Part shown: piece after piece, positions 7,568 to 14,500 of the stretch | Layout of the letters: each line of letters opens with the position of its first letter | Numbering within the stretch: position 1 is the stretch's first letter | Assembly: GCA_964510345.1 (NCBI GenBank) | Contig: CAZEBB010000033.1 | Span: 1-21,583 of the forward strand | DNA from: JAAYQA01 sp964510345 | GTDB lineage: Bacteria > Bacillota > Clostridia > Tissierellales > Peptoniphilaceae | DNA length: 21,583 bases | Reading direction: 5' to 3' | Made by a program: the position numbers and the translations under genes | The notes under the pieces: model-generated | What the model saw: the letters and a program-made list of their open reading frames with translations, nothing else | Told to the model about the DNA's origin: nothing | Databases searched by the model: none

Positions 7568-8186
7568 AATCCGATTGTCAGTCCTGAATGCGGGAATCCT
7601 GAAGTTGACACCGCTCGTGTTTTTCCTATGGGCGGTATGGAAAGCGGCGGGCGTTCGGTATTTCAAGAAGGAAGAATTTGAATTCCTCTTGGGACTCGGG
7701 CGAGCATTACCGCTCGCAGGATTTATTTTCCCCGCGCTCTCTCTGAGAGAAGCCGTGTCCGAGAGCGGGGGCGACATCCATTTCGTCTACCGAAAAAGCC
7801 GCGGGTATTGGGCAATGCGAAACCTCGCAATCATCCTTCCCTATGCGCTCATCACAGGGGCCGTGATGGCAATACTTCTGATTTGGGCATTGGGGGAGAT
7901 CAGGTGGCCTGCATTATGGGTCGTAATGGTCGTCACCTTCTTCTATGGATGGCTCGCATACTTTTCCATGCTGTGGACGAAGGACATCATGTGGACCAGC
8001 CTGATCTGCCTGGTGGTTAGCGTCTTCGGAGTTTTTGCGCCTCCGGGACTCATCGACCTCATTAACGTAAGTCAAGGGGGTTGGATGATTATGAATCGGG
8101 GGACACCTTGGCCACTCATCGCCCTTTACCTTGGGTGGAGTGCCATCTGTGCGGCATTAGGCACGATTCGGATACGACGTCTCTAA
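7557..8186 (+). CDS. Membrane protein, probable second ABC transporter subunit
   Basis: 209 residues with about six predicted membrane segments (near 14-31, 47-64, 87-111, 118-139, 146-162, 186-204), small loops and a basic C-terminus (RIRRL). No enzyme motif is seen. It overlaps the end of the ATPase gene by 11 bases and is read in the same direction, so it is most likely the second, smaller membrane subunit of the same transporter. The start is uncertain: in-frame ATGs at 7530, 7545 and 7557 all lie inside the ATPase gene and none has a strong Shine-Dalgarno; 7557 gives the least overlap and a normal short charged N-terminus. No specific family is recognised. Confidence 0.7.
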   Translation: MTREIRLSVLNAGILKLTPLVFFLWAVWKAAGVRYFKKEEFEFLLGLGRALPLAGFIFPALSLREAVSESGGDIHFVYRKSRGYWAMRNLAIILPYALITGAVMAILLIWALGEIRWPALWVVMVVTFFYGWLAYFSMLWTKDIMWTSLICLVVSVFGVFAPPGLIDLINVSQGGWMIMNRGTPWPLIALYLGWSAICAALGTIRIRRL

Positions 8187-8205
8187 TTACCAGAGGAGTA
8201 TGAAA

Positions 8206-9270
8206 ATGAGAACGACAAGACGCAAACAGCGAAGGAGAAAAATGTATGGGTTCAGATGGATTGCGATCGTATGTATCGGGCTCTTTGTACTGCGATTTGT
8301 CTATGAGGAGGCGAGCCAAGGTCGTTTTGGCCACGGTTTACAAAAGTCAATTCGGGATTTTGATTCTCGACGAGCGGATTGGTTTTCGACTCCTGAAGAA
8401 CCGGATTTCTCCTCACTGGAAGAATTTGGAGCGAGCGGGTATACCGTGTATGACCTGAATGAGCAGAAGGTGGTCACGACGGATGACGTAGATAAAAAAG
8501 TCGTGCCGGCCAGCCTTACGAAATTGTTTACGATCCAATTTGCATTAGAACATCTCGATCCCGAGGAGATCGTGGAAGTTGGTACCGGATCGATTTCCTA
8601 TGTAAAAAAGGGAGGATCGACTGCCGGTTTGCTTCCCGGGCAGGTCTCTGTGGAAGATCTGATTCAGGCGTCGCTGATTCCATCAGGAAATGATGCATGC
8701 TATGCATTGGCAGCTGCGGCCGGAAGGAAGCTGATGCAGGATGAAGGAGCATTAGCAAAAGATTCGATCGCTCGATTCTCTGACGAGTTACGAGAGTATC
8801 TGGATAAAAATGGATATCGCTCCACAAAGATTACAGATCCTGCAGGAGATGCAGAGAAAGATTCAACTTCTGCCAAGGACCTTATCCGTATTACAACAGA
8901 GGTCTTAGAAAACCCCGCCGTGGACCAAGCGGTTCGGCTCGATCACATAGTACCCGATCCAGGGATCTCAAGTTCAGAGATTTGGCTGACGACCAATGCG
9001 TATCTCAACCCAAACGCAGGAATGTATCATCCCAACATCACAGGTATTAAGACAGGTACCCTGTCCGGGACATACAATTTAATCCTTCGATACGAGAGAA
9101 AAGGAGATGCTTATTTACTGATGGCTTTAGGGCAACCGAGCCGACAGGAATTGGACTCGACGATGATGGGCCTTATCTATGAACTGGATAGGGCGTACGG
9201 CGGCCCCGGTGCGTCTCCCATCATGGCGCTGATTAACAAAGTGCAGGTAATGTTTCACAGAGGCAAATAA
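8206..9270 (+). CDS. D-alanyl-D-alanine carboxypeptidase-type penicillin-binding protein (peptidase S11-like)
   Basis: 354-residue serine DD-peptidase-like protein that would trim the terminal D-Ala of peptidoglycan stem peptides outside the membrane. A very basic N-terminus (RRKQRRRK) precedes one hydrophobic segment (about 18-32), so it is a membrane-anchored or signal-anchored protein. All three active-site motifs are present: SxxK as SLTK (103-106), SxN as SGN (160-162) and KTGT (282-285). The ATG at 8206 is preferred to the ATG at 8200 because AGAGGAG ends at 8198. It lies 19 bases after the membrane protein gene, so it is probably co-transcribed with the ABC genes. The C-terminal beta domain of PBP5-like enzymes appears short or absent. 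A class C or A beta-lactamase is less likely given the family pattern. Confidence 0.88.
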   Translation: MRTTRRKQRRRKMYGFRWIAIVCIGLFVLRFVYEEASQGRFGHGLQKSIRDFDSRRADWFSTPEEPDFSSLEEFGASGYTVYDLNEQKVVTTDDVDKKVVPASLTKLFTIQFALEHLDPEEIVEVGTGSISYVKKGGSTAGLLPGQVSVEDLIQASLIPSGNDACYALAAAAGRKLMQDEGALAKDSIARFSDELREYLDKNGYRSTKITDPAGDAEKDSTSAKDLIRITTEVLENPAVDQAVRLDHIVPDPGISSSEIWLTTNAYLNPNAGMYHPNITGIKTGTLSGTYNLILRYERKGDAYLLMALGQPSRQELDSTMMGLIYELDRAYGGPGASPIMALINKVQVMFHRGK

Positions 9271-9293
9271 AGAGCGCGGGAAACCGCGCTCTT
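9270..9293. terminator. Shared terminator hairpin between convergent genes
   Basis: A 10-bp perfect stem (9270-9279 with 9284-9293) with a GAAA loop lies between the plus-strand carboxypeptidase stop and the minus-strand MFS stop. Read on the minus strand it is followed by a T-rich run (TCTTTATTTG), so it mainly serves the MFS gene; on the plus strand the trailing sequence is only weakly T-rich. Confidence 0.8.
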
Positions 9294-9297
9294 ACAC

Positions 9298-10521
9298 TTA
9301 CGAATGAAGTTTTCCCTGTAACAGCAGATAGATGACGAAAGCAAAAACTGCGAGACCGGTGAGCACCATATAGGGCACTTCGAACGAGCCGGTACTGGCG
9401 TAAAGGTTCCCTAAGAGTGTCGCCGACAGCGAGGACAACACCCCTGACAGGTTGACGACACTGAAGTTAACCGGGAAGTACTTGATACCGAACTGTGACG
9501 ACACAAAAGTCGACGAGAGGGTCGGTCCACTGCTGAAGGATAGTCCTGTGAGGATGAGGCCCAGCACGAGAAGCGGGATGCTGAAAACTTTGACGGTAAT
9601 CAGCGTAGAGATCGTCGCACCGAGCGTGATCAGAATCGCAATCAACAGGGTTTTACGAAGGCCGATGCGGTCAAATATCAGACCGAAGAGCACACGTCCC
9701 AAGCCGTTAGATACCGAGACGATACCGACCAAGAGGTTTGCCAGAACCACAGGAGCACCGACGAATAAGCTGAGGTCTTTCGCGAAACTGAAGACGGCTT
9801 GTCCGATTCCGGTCACCGCAACGATGTACAAGAAATACAGAATAAATGCCATGGATTTGACCATCTGTTTCGGCTCGACATCGTCTACGCGAACCAGTTG
9901 TTTTTTGCTGCCGGTCAGATAGGGCGTCAGCTCATCTCCCGTCGGGAAACGAACGAAGACGGCTGCGGTATAGACGACGACTGCAATGGCAATCCCGATC
10001 ATCAGATAAGTACGCCTCCATCCGAAGCCTGCCATATCGAACATGAGAGCGGCAATATTTCCGACGACCAGCGCACTTAACCCGAAGCCCATCATCTGGG
10101 TTCCGGTGCTCAGTCCTTTACGGTCCGGGAACCACATATTGACGGCAGAGAGGATCGTGTTGTATGCAATCCCGATGCCGGTTCCCGTCAACAGGGGCAG
10201 AGACAACAGAAGCATGGGGTAACTGCCGGGGTTCATTGAGGTTAGAATAAAACCCGCAGCCGCCATGGTTCCTCCGAGTAATATGACGGCTCTTGTGGGA
10301 AGTGCACGAAGCAAGAGTCCGCCGACTAACAAGCCGATGCAAAATAATGACATCATGATCGAGTAACTGAGTGCCAACTGCGAAGTCGTCCATCCAAATT
10401 CCTCTGTCAGGGGCACTTTTAAGATGGACCAGGCGTATACGACGCCCATCGTCAATGTGCTTAAGAACCCGAGTACCAATAAAAACCATCGATTGGGGGT
10501 CTTTTTTACCGTCGATTCCAT
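9298..10521 (-). CDS. MFS transporter, OFA (oxalate/formate antiporter-like) family
   Basis: 407-residue secondary carrier with about twelve membrane helices in two halves, joined by a cytoplasmic loop around TGSKKQLVRVDDVEPKQ. The opening pattern RWFLLVLGFLSTLTMGVVYA followed by WSILKVPL and FGWTTSQLALSYSI is typical of OFA-family carriers, which exchange small organic acids such as oxalate and formate; the actual substrate cannot be told. A motif-A-like loop FDRIGLRKT is present in the second half. The ATG at 10521 is chosen because AAGGAGGG lies 4-5 bases upstream on the minus strand, while an in-frame GTG at 10539 sits upstream of that site. The gene is alone, convergent with the carboxypeptidase and divergent from prmA, with a structured leader of its own. 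Confidence 0.9.
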   Translation of the reverse strand: MESTVKKTPNRWFLLVLGFLSTLTMGVVYAWSILKVPLTEEFGWTTSQLALSYSIMMSLFCIGLLVGGLLLRALPTRAVILLGGTMAAAGFILTSMNPGSYPMLLLSLPLLTGTGIGIAYNTILSAVNMWFPDRKGLSTGTQMMGFGLSALVVGNIAALMFDMAGFGWRRTYLMIGIAIAVVVYTAAVFVRFPTGDELTPYLTGSKKQLVRVDDVEPKQMVKSMAFILYFLYIVAVTGIGQAVFSFAKDLSLFVGAPVVLANLLVGIVSVSNGLGRVLFGLIFDRIGLRKTLLIAILITLGATISTLITVKVFSIPLLVLGLILTGLSFSSGPTLSSTFVSSQFGIKYFPVNFSVVNLSGVLSSLSATLLGNLYASTGSFEVPYMVLTGLAVFAFVIYLLLQGKLHS

Positions 10522-10531
10522 AATTCCCTCC

Positions 10532-10611
10532 TTGATCACCGTGTGATACGGCGCAACGCCGGCAAGCAGCGTAGCAAGGTTATCGTGAAGACGATGTGGC
10601 AGACATCACGA
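10532..10611 (-). promoter_or_regulatory. Hairpin-rich 5' leader of the MFS gene
   Basis: On the minus strand, upstream of the MFS start, several short inverted repeats follow each other: ATCAC/GTGAT (10535-10539 with 10543-10547) next to the Shine-Dalgarno, CGGCG/CGCCG (10549-10553 with 10557-10561), ATCGT/ACGAT (10582-10586 with 10591-10595) and GATGT/ACATC (10593-10597 with 10603-10607). The last two share bases and exclude each other. A TCGTGA/TCACGA pair (10583-10588 with 10606-10611) encloses them. AT-rich TATAGT repeats near 10615-10626 could be the promoter. No known riboswitch class is recognised. Confidence 0.35.
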
Positions 10612-10673
10612 CAACACTATACTATATGATGATATTTTTACCCATAATTTCGCAAAGAATCTATGCCGGATAA

Positions 10674-10735
10674 ATCTTATTTTTAACGCGATAAGATGAG
10701 AAGTTGCATCTGTTCTGTATAAGATCACGCAGAAC
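10674..10735. promoter_or_regulatory. Repeated ATAAGAT sites in the divergent MFS/prmA intergenic region
   Basis: ATCTTAT (10674-10680) and ATAAGAT (10691-10697) form an inverted repeat spaced by 10 bases; a third copy, ATAAGAT, is at 10719-10725. The third lies in the centre of another inverted repeat, GTTCTG/CAGAAC (10712-10717 with 10730-10735). These could be regulator binding sites; no family is assigned. Confidence 0.3.
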
Positions 10736-10758
10736 GGACATTAGAACCGACTCGGATA

Positions 10759-10767
10759 TGGTACAAT
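10759..10767 (+). promoter_or_regulatory. Extended -10 promoter for prmA
   Basis: TGGTACAAT is an extended -10 element (TGn plus TACAAT at 10762-10767) 18 bases before the TTG start of prmA. No good -35 is visible. The transcript would begin at about 10774, so its 5' leader would contain little more than the Shine-Dalgarno sequence. Confidence 0.5.
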
Positions 10768-10785
10768 ACACCCGAGGTGAATCAA

Positions 10786-11700
10786 TTGCCATATTTAGAA
10801 ATAACGGTTCAAACCGACAGCGATCATGTGGAAGAACTACAAGGATTTTTATATACGCTCCCGATCGGAGGGCTTGTGATCGACGATCCGAAGGACGGGT
10901 GGGAGACAAAGAAGACGGCACCGGACTGGGTGGTCGTTGAGGACGATCTCTTACGTGACCTTTCGGCACCCATTTATGTGCGCGCTTATCTGGAAGAGAG
11001 TGAAGCGAAAGAATCATTGGACGCGCTTGACGCGTTTTTACAGGACATGCCCACGATGGGAGATATCAAGTTTACGCAAATGGTGGACGAAGAGGCGTGG
11101 GCGGAGTCGTGGAAGCAGTATTTCCACCCGATCGAGATCGGGGAGCGTCTGCTCGTGCGACCAACATGGGAGGACGCGGACCCGAAGGGGCGCGTTGTGC
11201 TTTCGATCGATCCGGGGATGGCCTTTGGATCGGGTACGCACGAGACGACTCAACTGTGCTTGACGCAACTGGAGAAAATCGAGATGGAGGGGTATCGCGT
11301 GGCGGACATCGGTTGCGGCTCCGGGATCTTGTCCATCGCATGCGCATTGTTCGGGGCAAAGGATGTGCAGGCGATCGATATCGAGCCGATGAGTATTCGT
11401 ATGACGGAGGAGAATGCTGCGCAAAACGGAGTCTCGGATGTGATCCGAGCGCGTTTGGGCAATCTTTTGGAAGGCATTGAGGGGCCGATCGACATTTTGG
11501 TATCGAATATTTTGGCGGAAATCCTCGTGGAGATGATTCCCGTCATGAAGCCGGTTCTATCTGAGAATGCCTATATCGTCTTATCGGGGATTATCGAAGA
11601 GAGAGAGCACATGGTCCGAGAGGCTCTGGAAAACTCCGGTTATACGGTGGCAGCAGTCGATTACCAAGGCGGCTGGTGTATGATCTATGCGAGGGGATAG
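10786..11700 (+). CDS. prmA: Ribosomal protein L11 methyltransferase PrmA
   Basis: Cytosolic SAM-dependent enzyme that methylates ribosomal protein uL11. In this 304-residue protein the N-terminal substrate-recognition domain is followed by a Rossmann methyltransferase domain: PGMAFGSGTHETTQLCL (143-159), the SAM loop DIGCGSGILSIA (174-185), acidic motif AIDIEP (196-201), and the catalytic-loop segment DILVSNILAE (236-245); the protein ends GGWCMIYARG as typical for PrmA. The TTG at 10786 is preferred, with GAGGTGA (10775-10781) as Shine-Dalgarno; the in-frame GTG at 10777 is part of that site. It is the first gene of the prmA-rsmE-mtaB operon, with 1 base between its stop and the rsmE start. 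Confidence 0.95.
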   Translation: MPYLEITVQTDSDHVEELQGFLYTLPIGGLVIDDPKDGWETKKTAPDWVVVEDDLLRDLSAPIYVRAYLEESEAKESLDALDAFLQDMPTMGDIKFTQMVDEEAWAESWKQYFHPIEIGERLLVRPTWEDADPKGRVVLSIDPGMAFGSGTHETTQLCLTQLEKIEMEGYRVADIGCGSGILSIACALFGAKDVQAIDIEPMSIRMTEENAAQNGVSDVIRARLGNLLEGIEGPIDILVSNILAEILVEMIPVMKPVLSENAYIVLSGIIEEREHMVREALENSGYTVAAVDYQGGWCMIYARG

Positions 11701-11701
11701 C

Positions 11702-12406
11702 ATGAATCGTTTTTTTGCAGAGCCAATCGACGGCGTCGCAACACTTTCTATGGCAGACACTCACCATCTCAAGCGGGTGTTGCGGGCGAAAGTCGGCGAC
11801 GCCGTTGAGATTGCCCACGATGGAACGGCGTATAGGGGGGAGATAATCTCCTTGGAACCGGCGGTTACGGTTCGCATATCGGGCACGGCAAGCGCAGGGG
11901 AGCCGCCGCTGGAAATCCGACTCTATCAGGCGTTTGCCAAAGGCGACAAGATGGACTGGATTGTCCAAAAGACGGTGGAGTTAGGTGTGACGTCGATCCA
12001 CCCGTTTTTTTCGGTCTTTACGGATGTCAAATTAAATGCGGAGCGCGCGGAGAAAAAGCGGGAGCACCTACAACAGGTAGCGGTAGCGGCGGCGAAGCAG
12101 TGCAAGAGGAGTCGCATCCCCACCGTGCATTCGCCTCTGAAAATTCAGGAAGCCATTGCTGAAGCGGCAGATACGCATATTCTCTTTTGTTATGAAAAAG
12201 CGGAGTACCCGTTAGACAAGATGACAGCGAAAGGACCCATCAGCGTGTTCATCGGACCGGAGGGCGGGTTTTCTTTTGAGGAAGTCAATAATTTTCAAGA
12301 AGCTGGAGCGCAGACGGTATCGTTAGGGCCGCGAATTTTGCGTACGGAAACGGCCGGCATGGCGATGCTGGCGATCTTACAATATCAATGGGGAGACATG
12401 CGATGA
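11702..12406 (+). CDS. rsmE: 16S rRNA (uracil(1498)-N(3))-methyltransferase RsmE
   Basis: 234-residue SPOUT-class enzyme that methylates N3 of U1498 in the 16S rRNA decoding region. A PUA-like N-terminal domain (about 1-70, beginning MNRFFAEPI) precedes the knotted methyltransferase domain with KGDKMDWIVQKTVELGV, the SAM-binding loop FIGPEGGFS and the C-terminal LGPRILRTETA. Length is close to the family norm (about 240-250). The start at 11702 has GAGGGG 5 bases upstream; the frame continues a few codons further upstream inside prmA but without a better site. It overlaps mtaB by ATGA. Confidence 0.95.
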   Translation: MNRFFAEPIDGVATLSMADTHHLKRVLRAKVGDAVEIAHDGTAYRGEIISLEPAVTVRISGTASAGEPPLEIRLYQAFAKGDKMDWIVQKTVELGVTSIHPFFSVFTDVKLNAERAEKKREHLQQVAVAAAKQCKRSRIPTVHSPLKIQEAIAEAADTHILFCYEKAEYPLDKMTAKGPISVFIGPEGGFSFEEVNNFQEAGAQTVSLGPRILRTETAGMAMLAILQYQWGDMR

Positions 12407-13686
12407 AGGGAACCTATCGGATCGAGACGCTGGGCTGTAAGGTCAATCAGTATGAAACCACCGCGATCGAAGAGATTCTTCGTGAGGCGGGTTACGGAAA
12501 ACACGAGGGTGAGGACAGTGCTTCTGTTTGTATTATCAACACCTGCACGGTTACACACACGGGCGACAAGAAGTCGCGGCAATGGATCTCCCGTTTCAGA
12601 CGGGAAAACCGGGAGGCGCTGGTCGTCGTCATGGGCTGCTATGCGCAGGTCGCACACGATCAGCTGGCGGAACGCCCGGATGTGGACCTGATCGTCGGAA
12701 CGAAGGATAAAGAAAAGCTCCCTCAGCTTTTGGAAGAGGCGAGGAGAAGCTCACAAGCGGTGGATGCCGTGTCGACATTGGATGCGAAAACGGAATTTGC
12801 GCCGTTAGATATCCAAAGCGCGCATGAGAGAACCCGGGCGACGCTGAAAGTGCAGGACGGCTGTAATCAATACTGCTCTTACTGCATCATTCCGTACGCA
12901 CGGGGGCCGGTGAGATCCCGCGATTTCGGGTCGATCCGCGAAGAACTGGCGCGCATGGCGGAGTTGGGATACAAAGAAGTCGTGCTCACGGGGATTCACT
13001 TGGCTTCTTACGGAAAGGATCTGGCGGAAAATCAACTGGTCGATGTGATTCGACTGGCTGAGGAGACGGAAGGGATTGAGCGCATTCGCCTGAGTTCACT
13101 AGAGCCGGGGATCGTCACGGACGATTTTGTTCGGGAGATATCGGAGTTTACGAAGCTGTGCGATCACTTTCACCTGTCGATGCAGTCGGGGAGCGATACC
13201 GTTCTTGCGAGAATGAAAAGGCGCTATACGACTGAAGAGTACGCGCAGAGCATTGCACGGTTACGGAGCGCTTATCCGAATGCGGGGATCACGACCGATG
13301 TGATTTGCGGTTTTCCCGGCGAAACCGAATCGGAGTGGCAGGAGACGATGGATTTTGTCCGCAGGATCGGGTTTTCAAAGCTTCACGTGTTTGCTTATTC
13401 GCCGAGAGAGGGGACTCCGGCGGCAAAGATGGCGGACCAAGTGCGATCGGACGTAAAAAAAGCGAGAAGTGCGGAACTGACGGCACTCGGGAAACAATTG
13501 GCGAGAGAATTTTTAGAGCGTCAGGTCGGACGCCCACTGTCGGTTCTTCTGGAAGAAAACGAGGGCGATGGGTGGACCGGTCATTCCAAAAACTATTGTC
13601 AGGTCCGCGTACAGGGTGAGTTTCATGAAAATCAGATTCTGGAAGTCATCCCGCAAAGAGTCGAAGGCGATGAGTTATTCGGTTAG
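12403..13686 (+). CDS. mtaB: tRNA (N6-threonylcarbamoyladenosine(37)-C2)-methylthiotransferase MtaB
   Basis: Radical-SAM enzyme with two [4Fe-4S] clusters that converts t6A37 to ms2t6A37 in ANN-decoding tRNAs. The 427-residue protein has the N-terminal MTTase domain with three cluster cysteines (Cys12 in TLGCKVNQYE, Cys48 in INTCTVTH, Cys79 in VMGCYAQ), the radical-SAM CxxxCxxC as CNQYCSYC (Cys154, 158, 161), and a C-terminal TRAM domain. The TLGCKVNQYE and GCNQYCSYCIIPYARG forms are characteristic of MtaB rather than MiaB or RimO. The ATG at 12403 overlaps the rsmE stop, with GGGGAGA as ribosome binding site. It is the last gene of this operon. Confidence 0.95.
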   Translation: MKGTYRIETLGCKVNQYETTAIEEILREAGYGKHEGEDSASVCIINTCTVTHTGDKKSRQWISRFRRENREALVVVMGCYAQVAHDQLAERPDVDLIVGTKDKEKLPQLLEEARRSSQAVDAVSTLDAKTEFAPLDIQSAHERTRATLKVQDGCNQYCSYCIIPYARGPVRSRDFGSIREELARMAELGYKEVVLTGIHLASYGKDLAENQLVDVIRLAEETEGIERIRLSSLEPGIVTDDFVREISEFTKLCDHFHLSMQSGSDTVLARMKRRYTTEEYAQSIARLRSAYPNAGITTDVICGFPGETESEWQETMDFVRRIGFSKLHVFAYSPREGTPAAKMADQVRSDVKKARSAELTALGKQLAREFLERQVGRPLSVLLEENEGDGWTGHSKNYCQVRVQGEFHENQILEVIPQRVEGDELFG

Positions 13687-13687
13687 T

Positions 13688-13715
13688 TTGCTTTTCAAGT
13701 GCTGTACTTTATGAT
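13688..13715 (+). promoter_or_regulatory. Sigma-A-type promoter for the HIT gene
   Basis: TTGCTT (13688-13693) and TATGAT (13710-13715) are spaced by 16 bp and lie in the 58-base gap after mtaB, 30 bases ahead of the HIT start codon. The -35 overlaps the last codons of the mtaB stop region. Confidence 0.5.
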
Positions 13716-13744
13716 AGTATTAATCGCGATAAGGAGGTGGAATC

Positions 13745-14086
13745 ATGGACTGTATTTTTTGCAAACTTGCCTCAGGTGAGATCCCGACGGATGTCGTGTA
13801 CGAAGACGAGCTGATTTTTGTCTTTAAGGATGCAAATCCGCAAGCGCCGGTTCACTATCTGGCGATCCCGAAACAGCACGTTCAATCCTTAAATGAGATC
13901 GAAACGATGGAAGCTGAGGTTCTTGCGCGAATCTTTGAAACGATACCAAAGATCGCAAAAGAAGAAGGCTTCGCGGATGCGGGGTATCGCGTGGTCAATA
14001 ATTGCGGAGCTGACGGCGGTCAAACGGTAGGACACCTTCATTTTCATATCTTGGCAGGACGTTCGTTACAGTGGCCTCCGGGTTAA
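13745..14086 (+). CDS. HIT family (HinT-like) nucleotide hydrolase
   Basis: 113-residue protein of the histidine triad family; HinT-type members hydrolyse AMP-linked phosphoramidates such as aminoacyl-adenylate adducts in the cytosol. The HIT signature is intact as HLHFH (His97, His99, His101), preceded by GQTVGH and followed by ILAGRSLQWPPG. The N-terminal CIFCK (Cys3, Cys6) can bind zinc together with downstream histidines. AAGGAGGTGG precedes the ATG with good spacing. The position between mtaB and rpsU is common in Firmicutes. It has its own promoter. Confidence 0.93.
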   Translation: MDCIFCKLASGEIPTDVVYEDELIFVFKDANPQAPVHYLAIPKQHVQSLNEIETMEAEVLARIFETIPKIAKEEGFADAGYRVVNNCGADGGQTVGHLHFHILAGRSLQWPPG

Positions 14087-14088
14087 AC

Positions 14089-14117
14089 TTGCGGACTGAA
14101 CGGTTTTAGAGTATAAT
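14089..14117 (+). promoter_or_regulatory. Promoter of rpsU
   Basis: TTGCGG (14089-14094), a 17-bp spacer and a consensus TATAAT (14112-14117) lie just after the HIT stop codon. Transcription would start near 14124, leaving a leader of about 55 bases. Confidence 0.7.
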
Positions 14118-14134
14118 GATTTGTATCGTACTCG

Positions 14135-14165
14135 GCTCATTTTTGAGCACTCTTACGAAAATGAG
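14135..14165 (+). promoter_or_regulatory. Leader of rpsU with two alternative hairpins
   Basis: GCTCA (14135-14139) can pair with TGAGC (14144-14148) around a TTTT loop, or the overlapping CTCATTTT (14136-14143) can pair perfectly with AAAATGAG (14158-14165), whose end runs into the Shine-Dalgarno GAGAGGGGGG (14163-14172). The two foldings exclude each other. Regulatory meaning is inferred, not shown. Confidence 0.4.
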
Positions 14166-14179
14166 AGGGGGGAATATCG

Positions 14180-14359
14180 ATGTCGGAAATCAAAGTGGGA
14201 GAAAACGAATCTTTGGACAGCGCATTAAAGCGCTTTAAAAAGCAATGTGCTCGCTCGGGTGTACTCTCTGAGTACAGAAAGAGGGAACATTACGAAAAAC
14301 CCAGCATCAAGAGAAAAAAGAAATCAGAAGCAGCACGTCGCAAGAAAAACCGCTATTAA
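14180..14359 (+). CDS. rpsU: 30S ribosomal protein bS21
   Basis: 59-residue very basic protein of the small ribosomal subunit, located near the anti-Shine-Dalgarno end of 16S rRNA. It begins MSEIKVGENESLDSALKRFK, continues with KQCARSGVLSEYRKREHYEKP and ends in a lysine/arginine-rich tail (IKRKKKSEAARRKKNRY), all typical of bS21. It is full length for the family. GAGAGGGGGGAA (14163-14174) provides a strong Shine-Dalgarno before the ATG. It has its own promoter and terminator and so is a single-gene transcript. Confidence 0.96.
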   Translation: MSEIKVGENESLDSALKRFKKQCARSGVLSEYRKREHYEKPSIKRKKKSEAARRKKNRY

Positions 14360-14372
14360 TTCTTCGATCATT

Positions 14373-14410
14373 AAAGTCGCAGTCACCTTTGGGTGAGGCG
14401 GCTTTTTTTG
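14373..14410 (+). terminator. Rho-independent terminator of rpsU
   Basis: AAAGTCGC...TCACC (14373-14387) pairs imperfectly with GGTGA...GCGGCTTT (14392-14405) around a short TTTG loop, followed by seven T residues. Confidence 0.8.
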
Positions 14411-14423
14411 TGCTCTTATCCGT

Positions 14424-14454
14424 TGCGAAAATCTTTCGGTTCGCATGATGTGCG
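14424..14454. repeat. Inverted repeats upstream of nfeD
   Basis: TGCGAA (14424-14429) and TTCGCA (14440-14445) form an inverted repeat; CGCA (14442-14445) can alternatively pair with TGCG (14451-14454). They lie between the rpsU terminator and the nfeD gene, in the region where the nfeD promoter should be. No clear sigma-A -35/-10 pair was found there; TATATATAAAAT at 14475-14486 is AT-rich enough for a -10. Confidence 0.3.
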
Positions 14455-14500
14455 TAAAAGCGATTGTGAAAAGGTATATATAAAATAAGGAGGTGCGTCG

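Noticed and set aside
9274..9288. Repeated GCGCGGGAAACCGCG as a transposon end or CRISPR-like repeat
   Set aside because: Both copies are terminator hairpins at operon ends, with no transposase, target duplication or regular spacing.
10522..10539. GTG start adding six residues to the MFS protein
   Set aside because: This start lies upstream of the AAGGAGGG site that clearly serves the ATG at 10521.
11038..11424. Minus-strand open frames opposite prmA (128 and 95 codons)
   Set aside because: Antisense shadows with arginine-rich, low-complexity translations and no homology pattern.
14144..14152. GAGCACTC before rpsU as part of a CIRCE heat-shock operator
   Set aside because: CIRCE needs TTAGCACTC and GAGTGCTAA spaced by 9 bases; no second arm is present.
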